The notes: generated by a model from the letters alone, not told the origin. DNA of 64,000 bases from Flagellimonas sp. S3867 (GCF_014698935.1 NZ_JACVMN010000002.1:310001-374000); one strand, 5' to 3'; positions 1-8,525 are shown, numbered from the stretch's first letter. A program made the numbers and translations.

Positions 1-1542
1 AATTCTTTCAGCTTCGATTTCGCCAAACTGATCAAGGGGATCCTTAAGAATCAGCAGTTTTGGTCTGCTCACAATACTTCTGGCCAACACTATTTTCTTG
101 GAAATAGTATAAGGAATTTGTCGCCCTTCCGGATATAGCACGGTATTTAAACCTTGGGGTAGCTCTTTGACAAATTGGGTTAACCCTGTTTTCTCTAGGG
201 CCCAATAAACATTGTCCATAGCAATTGCTTTATCACCAAAGGTGATATTGTTCAGCAGCGTACCTTCGAACGGAGTTTCCTCACTAAGTGATTGCCCCAA
301 ATGTGAGCGATAGTAATTGAGGCTCATTCCTTGAATGGCGACGTTATTGACAAAAATCTTTCCACTGTCTGGCTCCAAGATTCCAGCCATCAGTCTTAAG
401 AGGGTAGATTTTCCGGAACCGCTTGACCCTTGCAAAAGAATCGTGCATGATGGGGTAATTGTCAACGAAACATTGTCTATAATTTTTTTGTCCCTTTCGG
501 GCACATTATAGGACACATCTTTCAATTCCACGACAAATCCTTCATTTTTTCCAAAAGGTTTCTCGCCATCTTGGGGTTCCAACTCTTTATCCACAACTTG
601 TCCCAGTTTTTCCAAGGAGGTTAAAAGATCGTAGAAGGTCTCAAGACCCAAAATCATTTTTTCCACAGAACTTATGACAAGAATTATGATAATTTCTGCG
701 GCCACAAACTGTCCAATATTCATTTCTTGGTTCAACACTAATAATCCACCGATCAATAGAAGTCCGGCCGTAACCAAAACTTTGAACCCAATCATCTGTA
801 TAAACTGAAGGACCAATACTTTAAAATGCCCCTCTCTTGCATCCAAATAATCGGTTACAAGAGTGTCATTCTTGTCCATGGCATGTGTTGTTTTGCCCGA
901 CAATTTGAAACTGACCAGGGATCTTGCAATTTCTTGAATCCAATGGGCCACTTTGTATTTGTTTTTGGATTCATCAAGACTTGTTTCCAATCCCTTTTGT
1001 ACTGTGAACTTGAAAACCCCATAAATTAAAAGGACAAGAAGCAGACCATAAAGAATAAAGAATGGGTGATAAAACGACAGCAACAAAAGTCCAAAAACCA
1101 CCTGAAGGAATGAGGCAGGAAAGTCAATTAGAATCTTGGATAGTCCTTTTTGAATGGTCAATGTGTCGAAAAATCGATTTGCCAATTCCGGGGGGTAATA
1201 ATTGCGGAGCTCGTGCATTCTTATTTTAGGAAAACGATACGCGAATTCAAACGAAGAACGGGTGAATATCTTCTGCTGTATGTTTTCAATAATACGCATC
1301 TGCATCAATTGCAAGGTGCCCGAAAAGGCAACTCCGAGTGTTACAAGTACCACCAAAACAATCCATGAGGTGCTTACTTGAGCGCCTTGAATCAGATTGA
1401 TAATTGCTTGAATACCAAGTGGAAGAGAAAGATTTACCAAGCCAGCAAAGATGGCGTAGTAAAAAATTTGAAGTATGTCCTTTCTATCCAATGCTAGCAG
1501 TCCAAGAAGCCGCTGCCAAGCGGTTAGAATCATTTCAGCCAT
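1..1542 (-). CDS. ABC exporter, fused membrane and ATPase domains (3' end cut by window edge)
   Basis: An open frame of 514 codons begins at the ATG at 1542 and runs off the window. The N-terminal part has about five or six hydrophobic segments (residues ~25-290), as in a type I ABC exporter; there is no N-terminal C39 peptidase domain. The ATPase half has a good Walker A (GSSGSGKST, residue ~370) and a Q-loop glutamine, but the signature region reads YTISKKIVLARS instead of LSGGQ, and the Walker B region reads LLILKDP instead of LLILDE. The start overlaps the end of the upstream TetR gene by 8 bases, so the two are co-transcribed. Family knowledge suggests an export pump used with HlyD- and TolC-type partners, which would lie outside the window; the substrate is unknown. 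Confidence 0.85.
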   Translation of the reverse strand, partial: MAEMILTAWQRLLGLLALDRKDILQIFYYAIFAGLVNLSLPLGIQAIINLIQGAQVSTSWIVLVVLVTLGVAFSGTLQLMQMRIIENIQQKIFTRSSFEFAYRFPKIRMHELRNYYPPELANRFFDTLTIQKGLSKILIDFPASFLQVVFGLLLLSFYHPFFILYGLLLVLLIYGVFKFTVQKGLETSLDESKNKYKVAHWIQEIARSLVSFKLSGKTTHAMDKNDTLVTDYLDAREGHFKVLVLQFIQMIGFKVLVTAGLLLIGGLLVLNQEMNIGQFVAAEIIIILVISSVEKMILGLETFYDLLTSLEKLGQVVDKELEPQDGEKPFGKNEGFVVELKDVSYNVPERDKKIIDNVSLTITPSCTILLQGSSGSGKSTLLRLMAGILEPDSGKIFVNNVAIQGMSLNYYRSHLGQSLSEETPFEGTLLNNITFGDKAIAMDNVYWALEKTGLTQFVKELPQGLNTVLYPEGRQIPYTISKKIVLARSIVSRPKLLILKDPLDQFGEIEAERI

Positions 1543-2221
1543 AGTTGTTGGGGTTTAAAGCTCTAAAAACCAAGTCGGTAAAATAGTGTGTCGGGGTTGT
1601 TGTTTCATTACAATCGGTAAGTTTTGGGAAATGTTCCTTTAAAAAGTACTGATGCAATGCGCCCTCCAAAATTGTACTGGCAAGGCTGGAAGGAAAGGGA
1701 AATTTTGCGTCTACCTCAATGATCATTTCACTTAGCCTGTTCACCAATCTTTTATAGATAACAAAATAACCTTCCTTATTTTCTTGATCTACCTCCTTGG
1801 TTAGGTATGATTTGGAATATTCGTTTATGACAATTTTATTGAGCAGCACCTCATTAATATGGGAAAAGGATACATCTTGTTGGATTGTCTGTGTTAAGAT
1901 CTCAATAGTTTTTTGCAATTTTTCTGCTGTATCAGCAATCCCGCTAGTAGCAAAGACCGTCTTGTATTCAAGCCAGCCCCAATACCACGAGGTAAGATAG
2001 ACCAGCAACTTGTGCTTATTTTCAAAATAGCGATATATGGAACTCTCATTGGACTTGATACGCTCACCCAATTTTCTGAACGTAAAGCTTTCAAATCCCA
2101 TTTCGTCAATCATCAGAATGCTCTGTTGGATAATTCTTCTTCCTAAATCTGACGATTCTGGATCCTTTAGATAGATTTTGTCATTGATTTCGATCCGAAT
2201 GGACTGCATAAGTCTTTCCAT
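1535..2221 (-). CDS. TetR/AcrR-family transcriptional regulator
   Basis: A 228-residue protein whose residues ~25-70 form a TetR-type helix-turn-helix (segment FTFRKLGERIKSNESSIYRY, followed by FENKHKLL). The C-terminal ligand domain is family-specific and not recognisable further. It is the first gene of an operon with the ABC exporter, overlapping it by 8 bases, so it probably represses its own transport operon in the manner usual for TetR regulators. A palindrome next to its predicted -7 element (2245-2291) is the likely operator. An ATG at 2209 is an alternative start. Confidence 0.88.
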   Translation of the reverse strand: MERLMQSIRIEINDKIYLKDPESSDLGRRIIQQSILMIDEMGFESFTFRKLGERIKSNESSIYRYFENKHKLLVYLTSWYWGWLEYKTVFATSGIADTAEKLQKTIEILTQTIQQDVSFSHINEVLLNKIVINEYSKSYLTKEVDQENKEGYFVIYKRLVNRLSEMIIEVDAKFPFPSSLASTILEGALHQYFLKEHFPKLTDCNETTTPTHYFTDLVFRALNPNNYG

Positions 2222-2244
2222 GTTATCAGTTATTTAAATTCATT

Positions 2245-2291
2245 CAAATTTAATAGTATTACTATTAATATATAATAGTTTAACTACTATT
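2245..2291 (-). promoter_or_regulatory. TetR gene promoter with candidate operators
   Basis: On the minus strand TAAATTTG (2245-2252) matches the Bacteroidota -7 element TAnnTTTG, 24 bases before the tetR start. Directly upstream lies a perfect 15-base palindrome at 2252-2266 (AATAGTA-T-TACTATT). The same half-sites recur at 2274-2279 (AATAGT) and 2286-2291 (ACTATT). This placement fits autorepression by the adjacent TetR protein, which is inference. Confidence 0.55.
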
Positions 2292-2351
2292 TAACAAAAG
2301 CATTGCTATTTGTAAAAATTAATGTAATTTTAGTTAGGAGAAAAAAATCCC

Positions 2352-2741
2352 ATGAAACACTGTTACATCTTATCAATGTTGCTTCTTGTAATGTTCGGTT
2401 CATTACAAGCGCAAGAAAAACAGACAGATTTAGTTGAGATAGGCGACAAGCTTGTGCTTGGAGCACCTTCGACCACAAACTACTCGTATATTAATATCCC
2501 TCGTAAAAACTTTATAATAAAACGTGGTGGTCTCCCCAATACATCTTCCTTGATAAATGCATCTATAGTGGTAACAGCTATTAGTTATGGAGAAAAAACC
2601 TTGATTACTTTTAAGAGAACCGATGGCAGAAAGTTCTTTAGGGTATACAAAACACTCACTGCTGACCTTGCCGGTGGTATAAGCACAGGAGAACTTATTT
2701 TCCCTGAAAAAGTCCAAGAGGATACAAAAGAATCCCGATAA
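2352..2741 (+). CDS. Small secreted or periplasmic protein of unknown function
   Basis: A 129-residue protein with a clear Sec signal peptide (MKHCYILSMLLLVMFGSLQAQ, cleavage after AQA/QAQ, residue ~20). The mature part is beta-rich by composition, with no motif I recognise; a segment near residue 90 (YGEKTLITFKRTDGRKFFRVYK) is typical of small all-beta folds. It is divergent from the TetR gene, so it may share the operator region. A purine-rich AGGAGAAAAA stretch lies before the ATG. No function is proposed. Confidence 0.7.
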   Translation: MKHCYILSMLLLVMFGSLQAQEKQTDLVEIGDKLVLGAPSTTNYSYINIPRKNFIIKRGGLPNTSSLINASIVVTAISYGEKTLITFKRTDGRKFFRVYKTLTADLAGGISTGELIFPEKVQEDTKESR

Positions 2742-2808
2742 AGATTTTGTCCTTAAAAATAGCATTCGCAAAAAATCTGATTTCCATTATATTTAACAAA
2801 AACTTGAT

Positions 2809-3372
2809 ATGAACAAACATCGATGTGGTTGGTGCGAAGGTGATTCACTTTATGAGGCTTATCATGACAAGGAATGGGGAGTCCCGGTAAAAGATGATGC
2901 TACCCTTTTCGAATTTTTGATATTGGAAACCTTTCAGGCAGGTCTAAGCTGGATAACCGTGCTGAAAAAAAGAGAAAATTTTCGCAAGGCCTTTGACAAT
3001 TTTGATTACCGGAAAATTGCAGATTATAATCAAGATAAAATTGATGAACTACTGGATAATCCCGGGATTATCAGAAACAAATTAAAGATCCATTCAACAA
3101 TTTCAAATGCCAAAGCTTTTATGGAAATCCAAAAGGAATATGGAAGCTTCAGTAAATACATCTGGGATTTTGTCGATGGCAAGCCCATTAAAAATTCACT
3201 TAAAAATTACAAAGAAGGACCTGCAACGACCCCATTTTCAGATACCATCAGCAAGGACCTAAAAAAAAGAGGATTCAAATTTGTGGGAAGCACTGTTATT
3301 TATGCACAGATGCAAGCCACAGGAATGGTCAATGACCACGAGGTAAGTTGTTTTAGATACAATGAAGTTTAA
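2809..3372 (+). CDS. tag: DNA-3-methyladenine glycosylase I
   Basis: This 187-residue enzyme removes 3-methyladenine from alkylated DNA in base excision repair. The N-terminus RCGWCEGD followed by YHDKEWGVP is the family hallmark. The zinc-binding ligands of the E. coli enzyme are present with the same spacing: Cys6 and His19 at the N-terminus, His177 and Cys181 in the C-terminal segment NDHEVSC. Length is that of the family. The gene overlaps the 3' end of the convergent aat gene by 3-4 bases, leaving no room for a separate terminator. Confidence 0.95.
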   Translation: MNKHRCGWCEGDSLYEAYHDKEWGVPVKDDATLFEFLILETFQAGLSWITVLKKRENFRKAFDNFDYRKIADYNQDKIDELLDNPGIIRNKLKIHSTISNAKAFMEIQKEYGSFSKYIWDFVDGKPIKNSLKNYKEGPATTPFSDTISKDLKKRGFKFVGSTVIYAQMQATGMVNDHEVSCFRYNEV

Positions 3373-4037
3373 GTCTTCGGCTTTAGGGCTTTCAAAAATG
3401 TCTCCCTTCGGATTTCCTTGGCTCCCAGGCTTTCCAAATGATCCGTATGGACCTGGCAATCTATAAGTTTATAGTTTTTCTCATGCAACTGTTCAACCAT
3501 TTTGATAAATGCATATTTTGAAGCGTTGGCAACCGTACTGAACATACTTTCTCCGCAAAACACATGTCCCAAATCCACTCCATAAAGCCCACCGACCAAT
3601 TCTTTGTCCTGCCAAACTTCATATGATTTTGCAAAGCCTTTATTGAACAATTCCATGTAAGCGGATTTCATTTTTGGTGTGATCCAAGTCCCTTCTTGCT
3701 CTTTACGCTCGACCTGTGCGCAATTGTCCAACACTTGTTCAAAGCAGGTGTTTTGAGTGAGGGTAAACTGGCTACTGCGTAAAATCTTTCGCATGCTTTT
3801 CGAAATCTTTAGGTCTCTTGGGTAAAGCACCATTCTGGGGTCTGGACTCCACCATAGAATCAATGCATCTTCATTGAACCATGGAAAAATTCCGTTTTTA
3901 TAGGCTAGCAATAAGCGTTCCGGGGATAAATCTCCTCCTACTGCCAACAGTCCATCATCATTTGCCATTTCAACTGGCGGGAATTCCAATCGATCTCCCA
4001 AAAAGAACAATGGCAATTTTTTCTGGTCCTTTTCCAA
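3369..4037 (-). CDS. aat: Leucyl/phenylalanyl-tRNA--protein transferase
   Basis: A 222-residue enzyme that adds Leu or Phe from aminoacyl-tRNA to proteins with N-terminal Arg or Lys, marking them for ClpAP (N-degron pathway). Hallmarks seen are the N-terminal block DGLLAVGGDLSPERLLLAY with GIFPW, then WWSPDPRMVL, and the central GLYGVDLGHVFCGESMFS. Length matches the family. It lies 33 bases after atoE on the same strand and is probably the last gene of the operon DUF3127-atoE-aat. Between them the sequence TTACATAAA is repeated twice (about 4048-4064). Confidence 0.95.
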   Translation of the reverse strand: MEKDQKKLPLFFLGDRLEFPPVEMANDDGLLAVGGDLSPERLLLAYKNGIFPWFNEDALILWWSPDPRMVLYPRDLKISKSMRKILRSSQFTLTQNTCFEQVLDNCAQVERKEQEGTWITPKMKSAYMELFNKGFAKSYEVWQDKELVGGLYGVDLGHVFCGESMFSTVANASKYAFIKMVEQLHEKNYKLIDCQVHTDHLESLGAKEIRRETFLKALKPKT

Positions 4038-4070
4038 AATACAGTTTTACATAAAGTTACATAAAACGAG

Positions 4071-5447
4071 CTAGAAGACTAAAAGTCCACCAATATAGAT
4101 GATACTTCCCACCAGCATAAAAAGTAAGGTATAGGGAAGTATTTCTTTGGCCTTAAGCTTGGTGATTCCCAAAAGTGGTAAGGCCCAAAAAGGTTGCAAC
4201 ATATTCGTGATTTGGTCTCCGTAGGCCAACGCCATCACTGCTTTGGGCAATGGAACTCCCAATTGCAATGAAGATTCCAGCACGAGAGGTCCTTGAATAG
4301 CCCATTGCCCTCCTCCACTGGGCACAAAAATATTGACAAGCCCGGCGCTCAAAAAGGTAAATATCGGAAGGGTTGTAGTATTGCTAATGGAAACAAAAAA
4401 ATCAGAAATTCCAGTTATCATCCCGCTACTGGCCATAATTCCCATGATACCGAAATACAATGGAAACTGAATCAAAATTCCGGCTGTATCTCCAATGGCT
4501 TCTTCAACAGCGACCAGAAAGCTTTTGAAACTCCCATGTAGTACGATTGCCAATCCCAACATAAAAAAATTAAGCATGTTTGGTGTAATGTTCAACTTTT
4601 TCAGGGCTGGCAAATATTGTAACAAAAAAGCCAATAAAATCAATCCGCCAAAGAGCGAAGCAGCCAATCTGGAATAATCCAATTTTTCGGCACCCTTTAA
4701 ATTTTTCTTGTCGATTGACTGAAACTTGTATTCTTTTAGTTTGAAATTATGGGGAGAAGCTTTTTTTCCCAAGAAATAAACCAGCATGCTTATTGCTATT
4801 GCAACCAAAAGGAAAAGGATAATGTTCCAACTACTAAATACGGTAAGGGAAGTGGAGAGTGTTTCTGGTAATTGAGCAGCCAATTCCAAATTGGAAATTC
4901 CAGCGACCAATTCTTTCAAATGTCCTTCCTCTGCAACTTTTATTGGCGCAGACCCGCTGATTCCTCCATGCCACACCATAAGTCCACCATAACCGCAAGC
5001 TCCTATCAATGGATAATTTAGGGGGATGTTATTGGCATGGGCATACTCTCCTACTTTACGAGCTAAAATGGCTCCAAAAATGAGTCCCAATCCCCAATTG
5101 AAGAAAGCAACCAACATCGTAGGTAAAACGACCAAAACAGCTGCAGTGGATGTGTTTTTTACAAATTTGGTAATGCCAAGGATCAATCGCTCCATGGGTT
5201 TGCTCAATACCAATACATGTCCCAACACCAAAATGAGCATCATTTGATAGGCAAATACCAATAGTCCGCTGTTCCAAATCCCATTTTCCCAATAGGAAAG
5301 AATGGTAACCAAATGGTTTTTCTCCGAAGTGTTTTCGGTAAAAAAAAGAGCCAAAACAATTGTCAGTAACGTTAACAGCACCGCAATTGTGAAAGGAGAA
5401 GGCAAATACCTTCTGAAAACTCTTTCTATACCCTTAGTTAGGCCCAA
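4071..5447 (-). CDS. atoE: AtoE-type short-chain fatty acid transporter
   Basis: A 458-residue inner-membrane protein with roughly ten or more hydrophobic segments along its whole length. The start (ERVFRRYLPSPFTIAVLLT) and the block VNIFVPSGGGQWAIQGPLV near residue 370 are characteristic of the AtoE/TIGR00366 family, which takes up short-chain fatty acids such as butyrate or acetoacetate. It starts 6 bases after the DUF3127 gene, so the two are translated from one message. Substrate is assigned from family only. Confidence 0.9.
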   Translation of the reverse strand: MGLTKGIERVFRRYLPSPFTIAVLLTLLTIVLALFFTENTSEKNHLVTILSYWENGIWNSGLLVFAYQMMLILVLGHVLVLSKPMERLILGITKFVKNTSTAAVLVVLPTMLVAFFNWGLGLIFGAILARKVGEYAHANNIPLNYPLIGACGYGGLMVWHGGISGSAPIKVAEEGHLKELVAGISNLELAAQLPETLSTSLTVFSSWNIILFLLVAIAISMLVYFLGKKASPHNFKLKEYKFQSIDKKNLKGAEKLDYSRLAASLFGGLILLAFLLQYLPALKKLNITPNMLNFFMLGLAIVLHGSFKSFLVAVEEAIGDTAGILIQFPLYFGIMGIMASSGMITGISDFFVSISNTTTLPIFTFLSAGLVNIFVPSGGGQWAIQGPLVLESSLQLGVPLPKAVMALAYGDQITNMLQPFWALPLLGITKLKAKEILPYTLLFMLVGSIIYIGGLLVF

Positions 5448-5453
5448 AATGCA

Positions 5454-5831
5454 TTAGAATGGAAGATCGTCGTGATCTTCTTCATTGAGATCATCCGCCG
5501 GCTCAAAAGCTTCCACTGGAGGGACTGGTGGCATATTTTCAGTTCCTTGTGCTGCTTCCAGATTTTCAATGCGCCAACCTTGAATAGAATTAAAATATTT
5601 GGTCTCTCCTTGTGGATTGACCCATTCTCTTCCTCTTAAATTGATACTCACTTTCGCCATTTGGCCAACTGAATACGAATTCAACAAGTCACATTTATCC
5701 TGCACAAATTCTACTAAAATATGTTGAGGATACTGCTCTTCTGTTGTGATTACCAATTCTCTTTTTCTGAAACCATTGTTACCATAGGTTTTGGTCTCAT
5801 CAATCATTTTAATTCTTCCCTGAACTTCCAT
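5454..5831 (-). CDS. DUF3127 family protein with SSB-like acidic tail
   Basis: A 125-residue protein matching the DUF3127 pattern: an OB-like beta barrel (MEVQGRIKMIDETKTYGNNG, then RELVITTEEQYPQHILVEF, and GREWVNPQGETKYFNSIQGW). It ends in an acidic tail, EEDHDDLPF, very like the C-terminal tip of the single-strand-binding protein encoded at 31736-32191 (QDDDLPF). In SSB that tip recruits repair and replication proteins. A nucleic-acid-related role is therefore plausible but unproven. It heads the operon with atoE and aat. Confidence 0.85.
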   Translation of the reverse strand: MEVQGRIKMIDETKTYGNNGFRKRELVITTEEQYPQHILVEFVQDKCDLLNSYSVGQMAKVSINLRGREWVNPQGETKYFNSIQGWRIENLEAAQGTENMPPVPPVEAFEPADDLNEEDHDDLPF

Positions 5832-5854
5832 GTAAATTACTTTTCAATAAGCAC

Positions 5855-5862
5855 CAAATGTA
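5855..5862 (-). promoter_or_regulatory. Predicted -7 element of the DUF3127-atoE-aat operon
   Basis: TACATTTG on the minus strand matches the Bacteroidota TAnnTTTG -7 element, 24 bases before the DUF3127 start. I could not identify a convincing -33 TTTG at usual spacing. Confidence 0.5.
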
Positions 5863-5954
5863 CATAAAATGACCACCCATAGAAAAATATCAAATAAAGA
5901 ACTATCAACAAATTTTTACTTTTTCCGTTATCTTTAAAATCAATTCACCCAAAA

Positions 5955-7103
5955 ATGAATTTCAACCCCAAAAAGAAGGCTTCCAATATTATATTGCTGA
6001 TTTCCGCTTTTATCATTGTAAGCCTTATACTTTGGAACACCAACAGCTTTTTTAAAAAGTTTAAGGAGGAGGAGCGCTTGAAAATGGAGATATGGGCAAC
6101 AGCGCAACTGGAACTCATCCAGTCTTCCGTAGATCAGGAATTGGGTAATTTGACCTTAAAGGTCATGGGGAACAACACCTCTACACCGATGATTTTGGTA
6201 AATGAGGAGGGAACCATAAAAACCCATAACATTCCGATTGAACAAGCTTCTGACAGTATTTACATCCAGAAAAAAATAAGACAATTTGAAAGTGAAAATG
6301 ATCCCATTCATATTATTCAAGAAGGTGAACTGTTGGAAACACTCTACTACGGGAATTCGGAAGTTCTCAATAAACTAAAATTTTATCCATTGGCTCTGCT
6401 GCTCATAATCTGTCTTTTTGGAGCTGTAATCTTCTTTTTCTTTCGAATCAATAAAGCCTCTGAGCAAAACAAACTTTGGGCAGGTATGGCTAAGGAAACA
6501 GCTCATCAAATAGGCACTCCTTTGACCTCTCTTTTAGGGTGGAACGAGTTGTTGCGGTCCGAAAATATTAATCAGGACATTACCAAAGAGATTGAAAAAG
6601 ACATTAACCGATTACAGACTATTACAGATAGATTTTCAAAAATTGGTTCTATTCCAAATCTTGAGGAATATGATATTGTAGCAGAGACTGAAAAAGCATA
6701 TCAATATTTAAAACGAAGAAGTTCCAAGTTGGTTCATTTTTCGTTCAGTTCGGATATAGATCAACTTCCTGTACTTCTAAATCCCCCGCTTTACAACTGG
6801 AGCATTGAGAATTTGGTCAAAAATGGCATCGATGCAATGAAAGGTAAGGGCAACATTGCAATACAAATTGAGGGCAAAGGGCAAAACGTCAATATTTTGG
6901 TATCTGACACAGGACGCGGCATCCCAAAAAGTAGTTTTCAAAGCATTTTCAACCCAGGGGTAACCACCAAAAAAAGGGGCTGGGGATTGGGATTGTCACT
7001 TGTTAAAAGAATAGTTGAAGAGTATCATAAAGGAAAAATTAAAGTACTTTCGTCAAGTAAAGAAGGAACAATCATGCAAATTTCTTTGAAAGCAAACGGA
7101 TGA
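5955..7103 (+). CDS. Membrane-bound sensor histidine kinase
   Basis: A 382-residue two-component sensor. Two hydrophobic segments (residues ~10-32 and ~145-165) flank a ~110-residue extracytoplasmic domain. The H-box is AKETAHQIGTPLTSL (His near residue 182). The N-box NLVKNGIDAMKGKG and the ATP-lid region DTGRGIPKSSFQSIFNPGVTTKKRGWGLGLSLV are intact, so it should be catalytically competent. There is no response regulator beside it, making it an orphan. The next gene follows 4 bases later and is probably co-expressed. Confidence 0.92.
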   Translation: MNFNPKKKASNIILLISAFIIVSLILWNTNSFFKKFKEEERLKMEIWATAQLELIQSSVDQELGNLTLKVMGNNTSTPMILVNEEGTIKTHNIPIEQASDSIYIQKKIRQFESENDPIHIIQEGELLETLYYGNSEVLNKLKFYPLALLLIICLFGAVIFFFFRINKASEQNKLWAGMAKETAHQIGTPLTSLLGWNELLRSENINQDITKEIEKDINRLQTITDRFSKIGSIPNLEEYDIVAETEKAYQYLKRRSSKLVHFSFSSDIDQLPVLLNPPLYNWSIENLVKNGIDAMKGKGNIAIQIEGKGQNVNILVSDTGRGIPKSSFQSIFNPGVTTKKRGWGLGLSLVKRIVEEYHKGKIKVLSSSKEGTIMQISLKANG

Positions 7104-7107
7104 AGTT

Positions 7108-7458
7108 ATGGCTAAAGAAAAAAGAATTGCAATAAAAGAAGCCGAGATTACGAACAATTGCCCTGAATGTTTCAATCAGGACCTGAAGCTCTCTTTTTAT
7201 CAAAAACATACCTACAACCCCTTTTTTCATAGAACCACAGGTGAGGTAGTCCATGAGATAAAGTGTCGAAAGTGCTATTCTGTCATTTATCCGGTCAATT
7301 GGACGCCAGATATTGAAAGGGTTTTTGATTATTACAACAAATTAGTAACCCCTGATAAGCCTTCGGTCAAATTTACCGCCTTGTTTTTTGTACTGTTGAT
7401 TCTGGTTATCGGTGCAGCGGGAACCCTTGTATATTTATATACCGAAGGACTTATTTAA
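7108..7458 (+). CDS. Zinc-ribbon protein with C-terminal membrane anchor
   Basis: A 116-residue protein with two Cys pairs (CPEC near residue 18, CRKC near residue 53) expected to form a zinc ribbon, and one C-terminal transmembrane helix (residues ~90-112). I do not recognise a named family. It starts 4 bases after the histidine kinase stop, so a joint function with the kinase is a reasonable inference. Its end overlaps the convergent HIT gene by 8 bases. Confidence 0.8.
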   Translation: MAKEKRIAIKEAEITNNCPECFNQDLKLSFYQKHTYNPFFHRTTGEVVHEIKCRKCYSVIYPVNWTPDIERVFDYYNKLVTPDKPSVKFTALFFVLLILVIGAAGTLVYLYTEGLI

Positions 7459-7843
7459 GTTGACTTCGGATTTGTTCAGCAATTTTTTCAAACTCAGCAG
7501 GGTCGAGTTTTTCCTTGTGCTGAAAAGTAGCATTTTTCATGCTGTGCAAAGGAATAAGGTGCACGTGTACATGCGGAACTTCAAGGCCAATAACCGACAT
7601 TCCCACCCTTTTGCATGGAACCGCAGATTCGATGGCTTTCCCAACTTTTCTTGAAAATGCCATTAATTTCAAATAAGAAGCTTCATCCAAATCCATTATT
7701 TTGTTCACTTCCTTTTTAGGAACGCATAAGGTATGTCCTTTGGCATTGGGGTTAATGTCCAAAAAAGCGAAATTATGCTCGTCCTCGGTAATTTTATAAC
7801 ATGGAATGTCTCCATTAATGATTTTGGTGAATATACTTGGCAT
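7451..7843 (-). CDS. HIT family protein (Hint-type nucleotide hydrolase)
   Basis: A 130-residue histidine-triad protein. The HIT motif HVHVHLIPLH lies near residue 90, and the N-terminal block MPSIFTKIINGDIPCYKI with AFLDINPNAKGHTLCVPK is typical of the Hint branch, which hydrolyses AMP-conjugated amines and aminoacyl adenylates. Length is normal. It lies downstream of greA on the same strand, but a strong terminator separates them. Confidence 0.93.
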   Translation of the reverse strand: MPSIFTKIINGDIPCYKITEDEHNFAFLDINPNAKGHTLCVPKKEVNKIMDLDEASYLKLMAFSRKVGKAIESAVPCKRVGMSVIGLEVPHVHVHLIPLHSMKNATFQHKEKLDPAEFEKIAEQIRSQLK

Positions 7844-7869
7844 GTCGGTGTTAGTTGGCTTGATTATAA

Positions 7870-7897
7870 TTAAAAAATCCCGTCGAGTGACGGGATT
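7870..7897 (-). terminator. Rho-independent terminator after greA
   Basis: Stem AATCCCGTC (7876-7884) and GACGGGATT (7889-7897) with a 4-base loop. Read on the minus strand the hairpin runs directly into TTTTTTA, 20-50 bases after the greA stop. Confidence 0.85.
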
Positions 7898-7919
7898 AAA
7901 TATAGCGATTTTGTCAATG

Positions 7920-8396
7920 CTATTCTCTGGTAATTTCTAAAATATCAAACTTTAACGTTCCGTTCGGCACTTGAATTTCGGCTACATCTCCAACAGATTT
8001 CCCCAATAATCCTTTCCCTATTGGTGAGGTAACTGAAATTTTACCCGTTTTAAGGTTTGCCTCACTCTCAGCCACCAAAGTGTACTTCATTTCCATACCG
8101 TTGGATTGGTTTTTAAGTTTAACGGTGGACAACACCAATACTTTTGTAGTATCGAGTTGTGATTCATCTATCAATCTAGCATTGGCCAAGGTTTCTTCCA
8201 TCTTGGATATTTTAAGTTCCAAAAGTCCTTGTGCCTCTTTGGCCGCATCATATTCGGCGTTTTCGGACAAATCTCCCTTATCCCTCGCCTCGCCTATAGC
8301 TTGCGACGCCTTAGGGCGTTCAACATCCTTTAAATGGTTCAATTCTTCCCTCAGGTTTTTTAATCCTTCTTCCGTATAGTAAGATACCTTGCTCAT
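7920..8396 (-). CDS. greA: Transcription elongation factor GreA
   Basis: GreA stimulates cleavage of backtracked transcripts by RNA polymerase. I choose the ATG at 8396 (MSKVSYYTEEGLKNLREELN), giving 158 residues, the usual length; an in-frame ATG at 8426 would add ten unusual residues (MFFFVFKYDD). The N-terminal coiled coil carries the tip acidic pair and the segment ARDKGDLSENAEYDAAKEAQG typical of GreA; the C-terminal FKBP-like domain contains TSPIGKGLLGKSVGD. Upstream lies a compact terminator-like leader (8471-8521), see findings. Confidence 0.96.
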   Translation of the reverse strand: MSKVSYYTEEGLKNLREELNHLKDVERPKASQAIGEARDKGDLSENAEYDAAKEAQGLLELKISKMEETLANARLIDESQLDTTKVLVLSTVKLKNQSNGMEMKYTLVAESEANLKTGKISVTSPIGKGLLGKSVGDVAEIQVPNGTLKFDILEITRE

Positions 8397-8470
8397 ATCG
8401 TCATATTTAAATACAAAAAAGAACATTTAAGAAAAACAACGGGCTTTTCCAATGTACTTTTTTCAAATAG

Positions 8471-8521
8471 AAAAAATCCTCAACTACCACTATGCCTGGC
8501 ACAGTTTTTTTGCGAGGATTT
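8471..8521 (-). ncRNA. Candidate greA leader RNA or attenuator
   Basis: On the minus strand, 75 bases before the greA start, AAATCCTC (8521-8514) pairs with GAGGATTT (8481-8474), enclosing a smaller stem ACTGTG/CATAGT. The outer stem is followed by six T residues. A -7 element TATATTTG at 8526-8533 would start transcription almost exactly at the first stem base, giving a ~50-nt structured RNA that ends in a terminator. It recalls the GraL RNA made from the greA leader of E. coli. It could also be a plain terminator of antisense transcription. Confidence 0.5.
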
Positions 8522-8525
8522 AACG

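Noticed and set aside
8397-8426. Upstream ATG of greA at 8426
   Set aside because: It adds ten residues absent from the family; the ATG at 8396 gives the usual length of 158.
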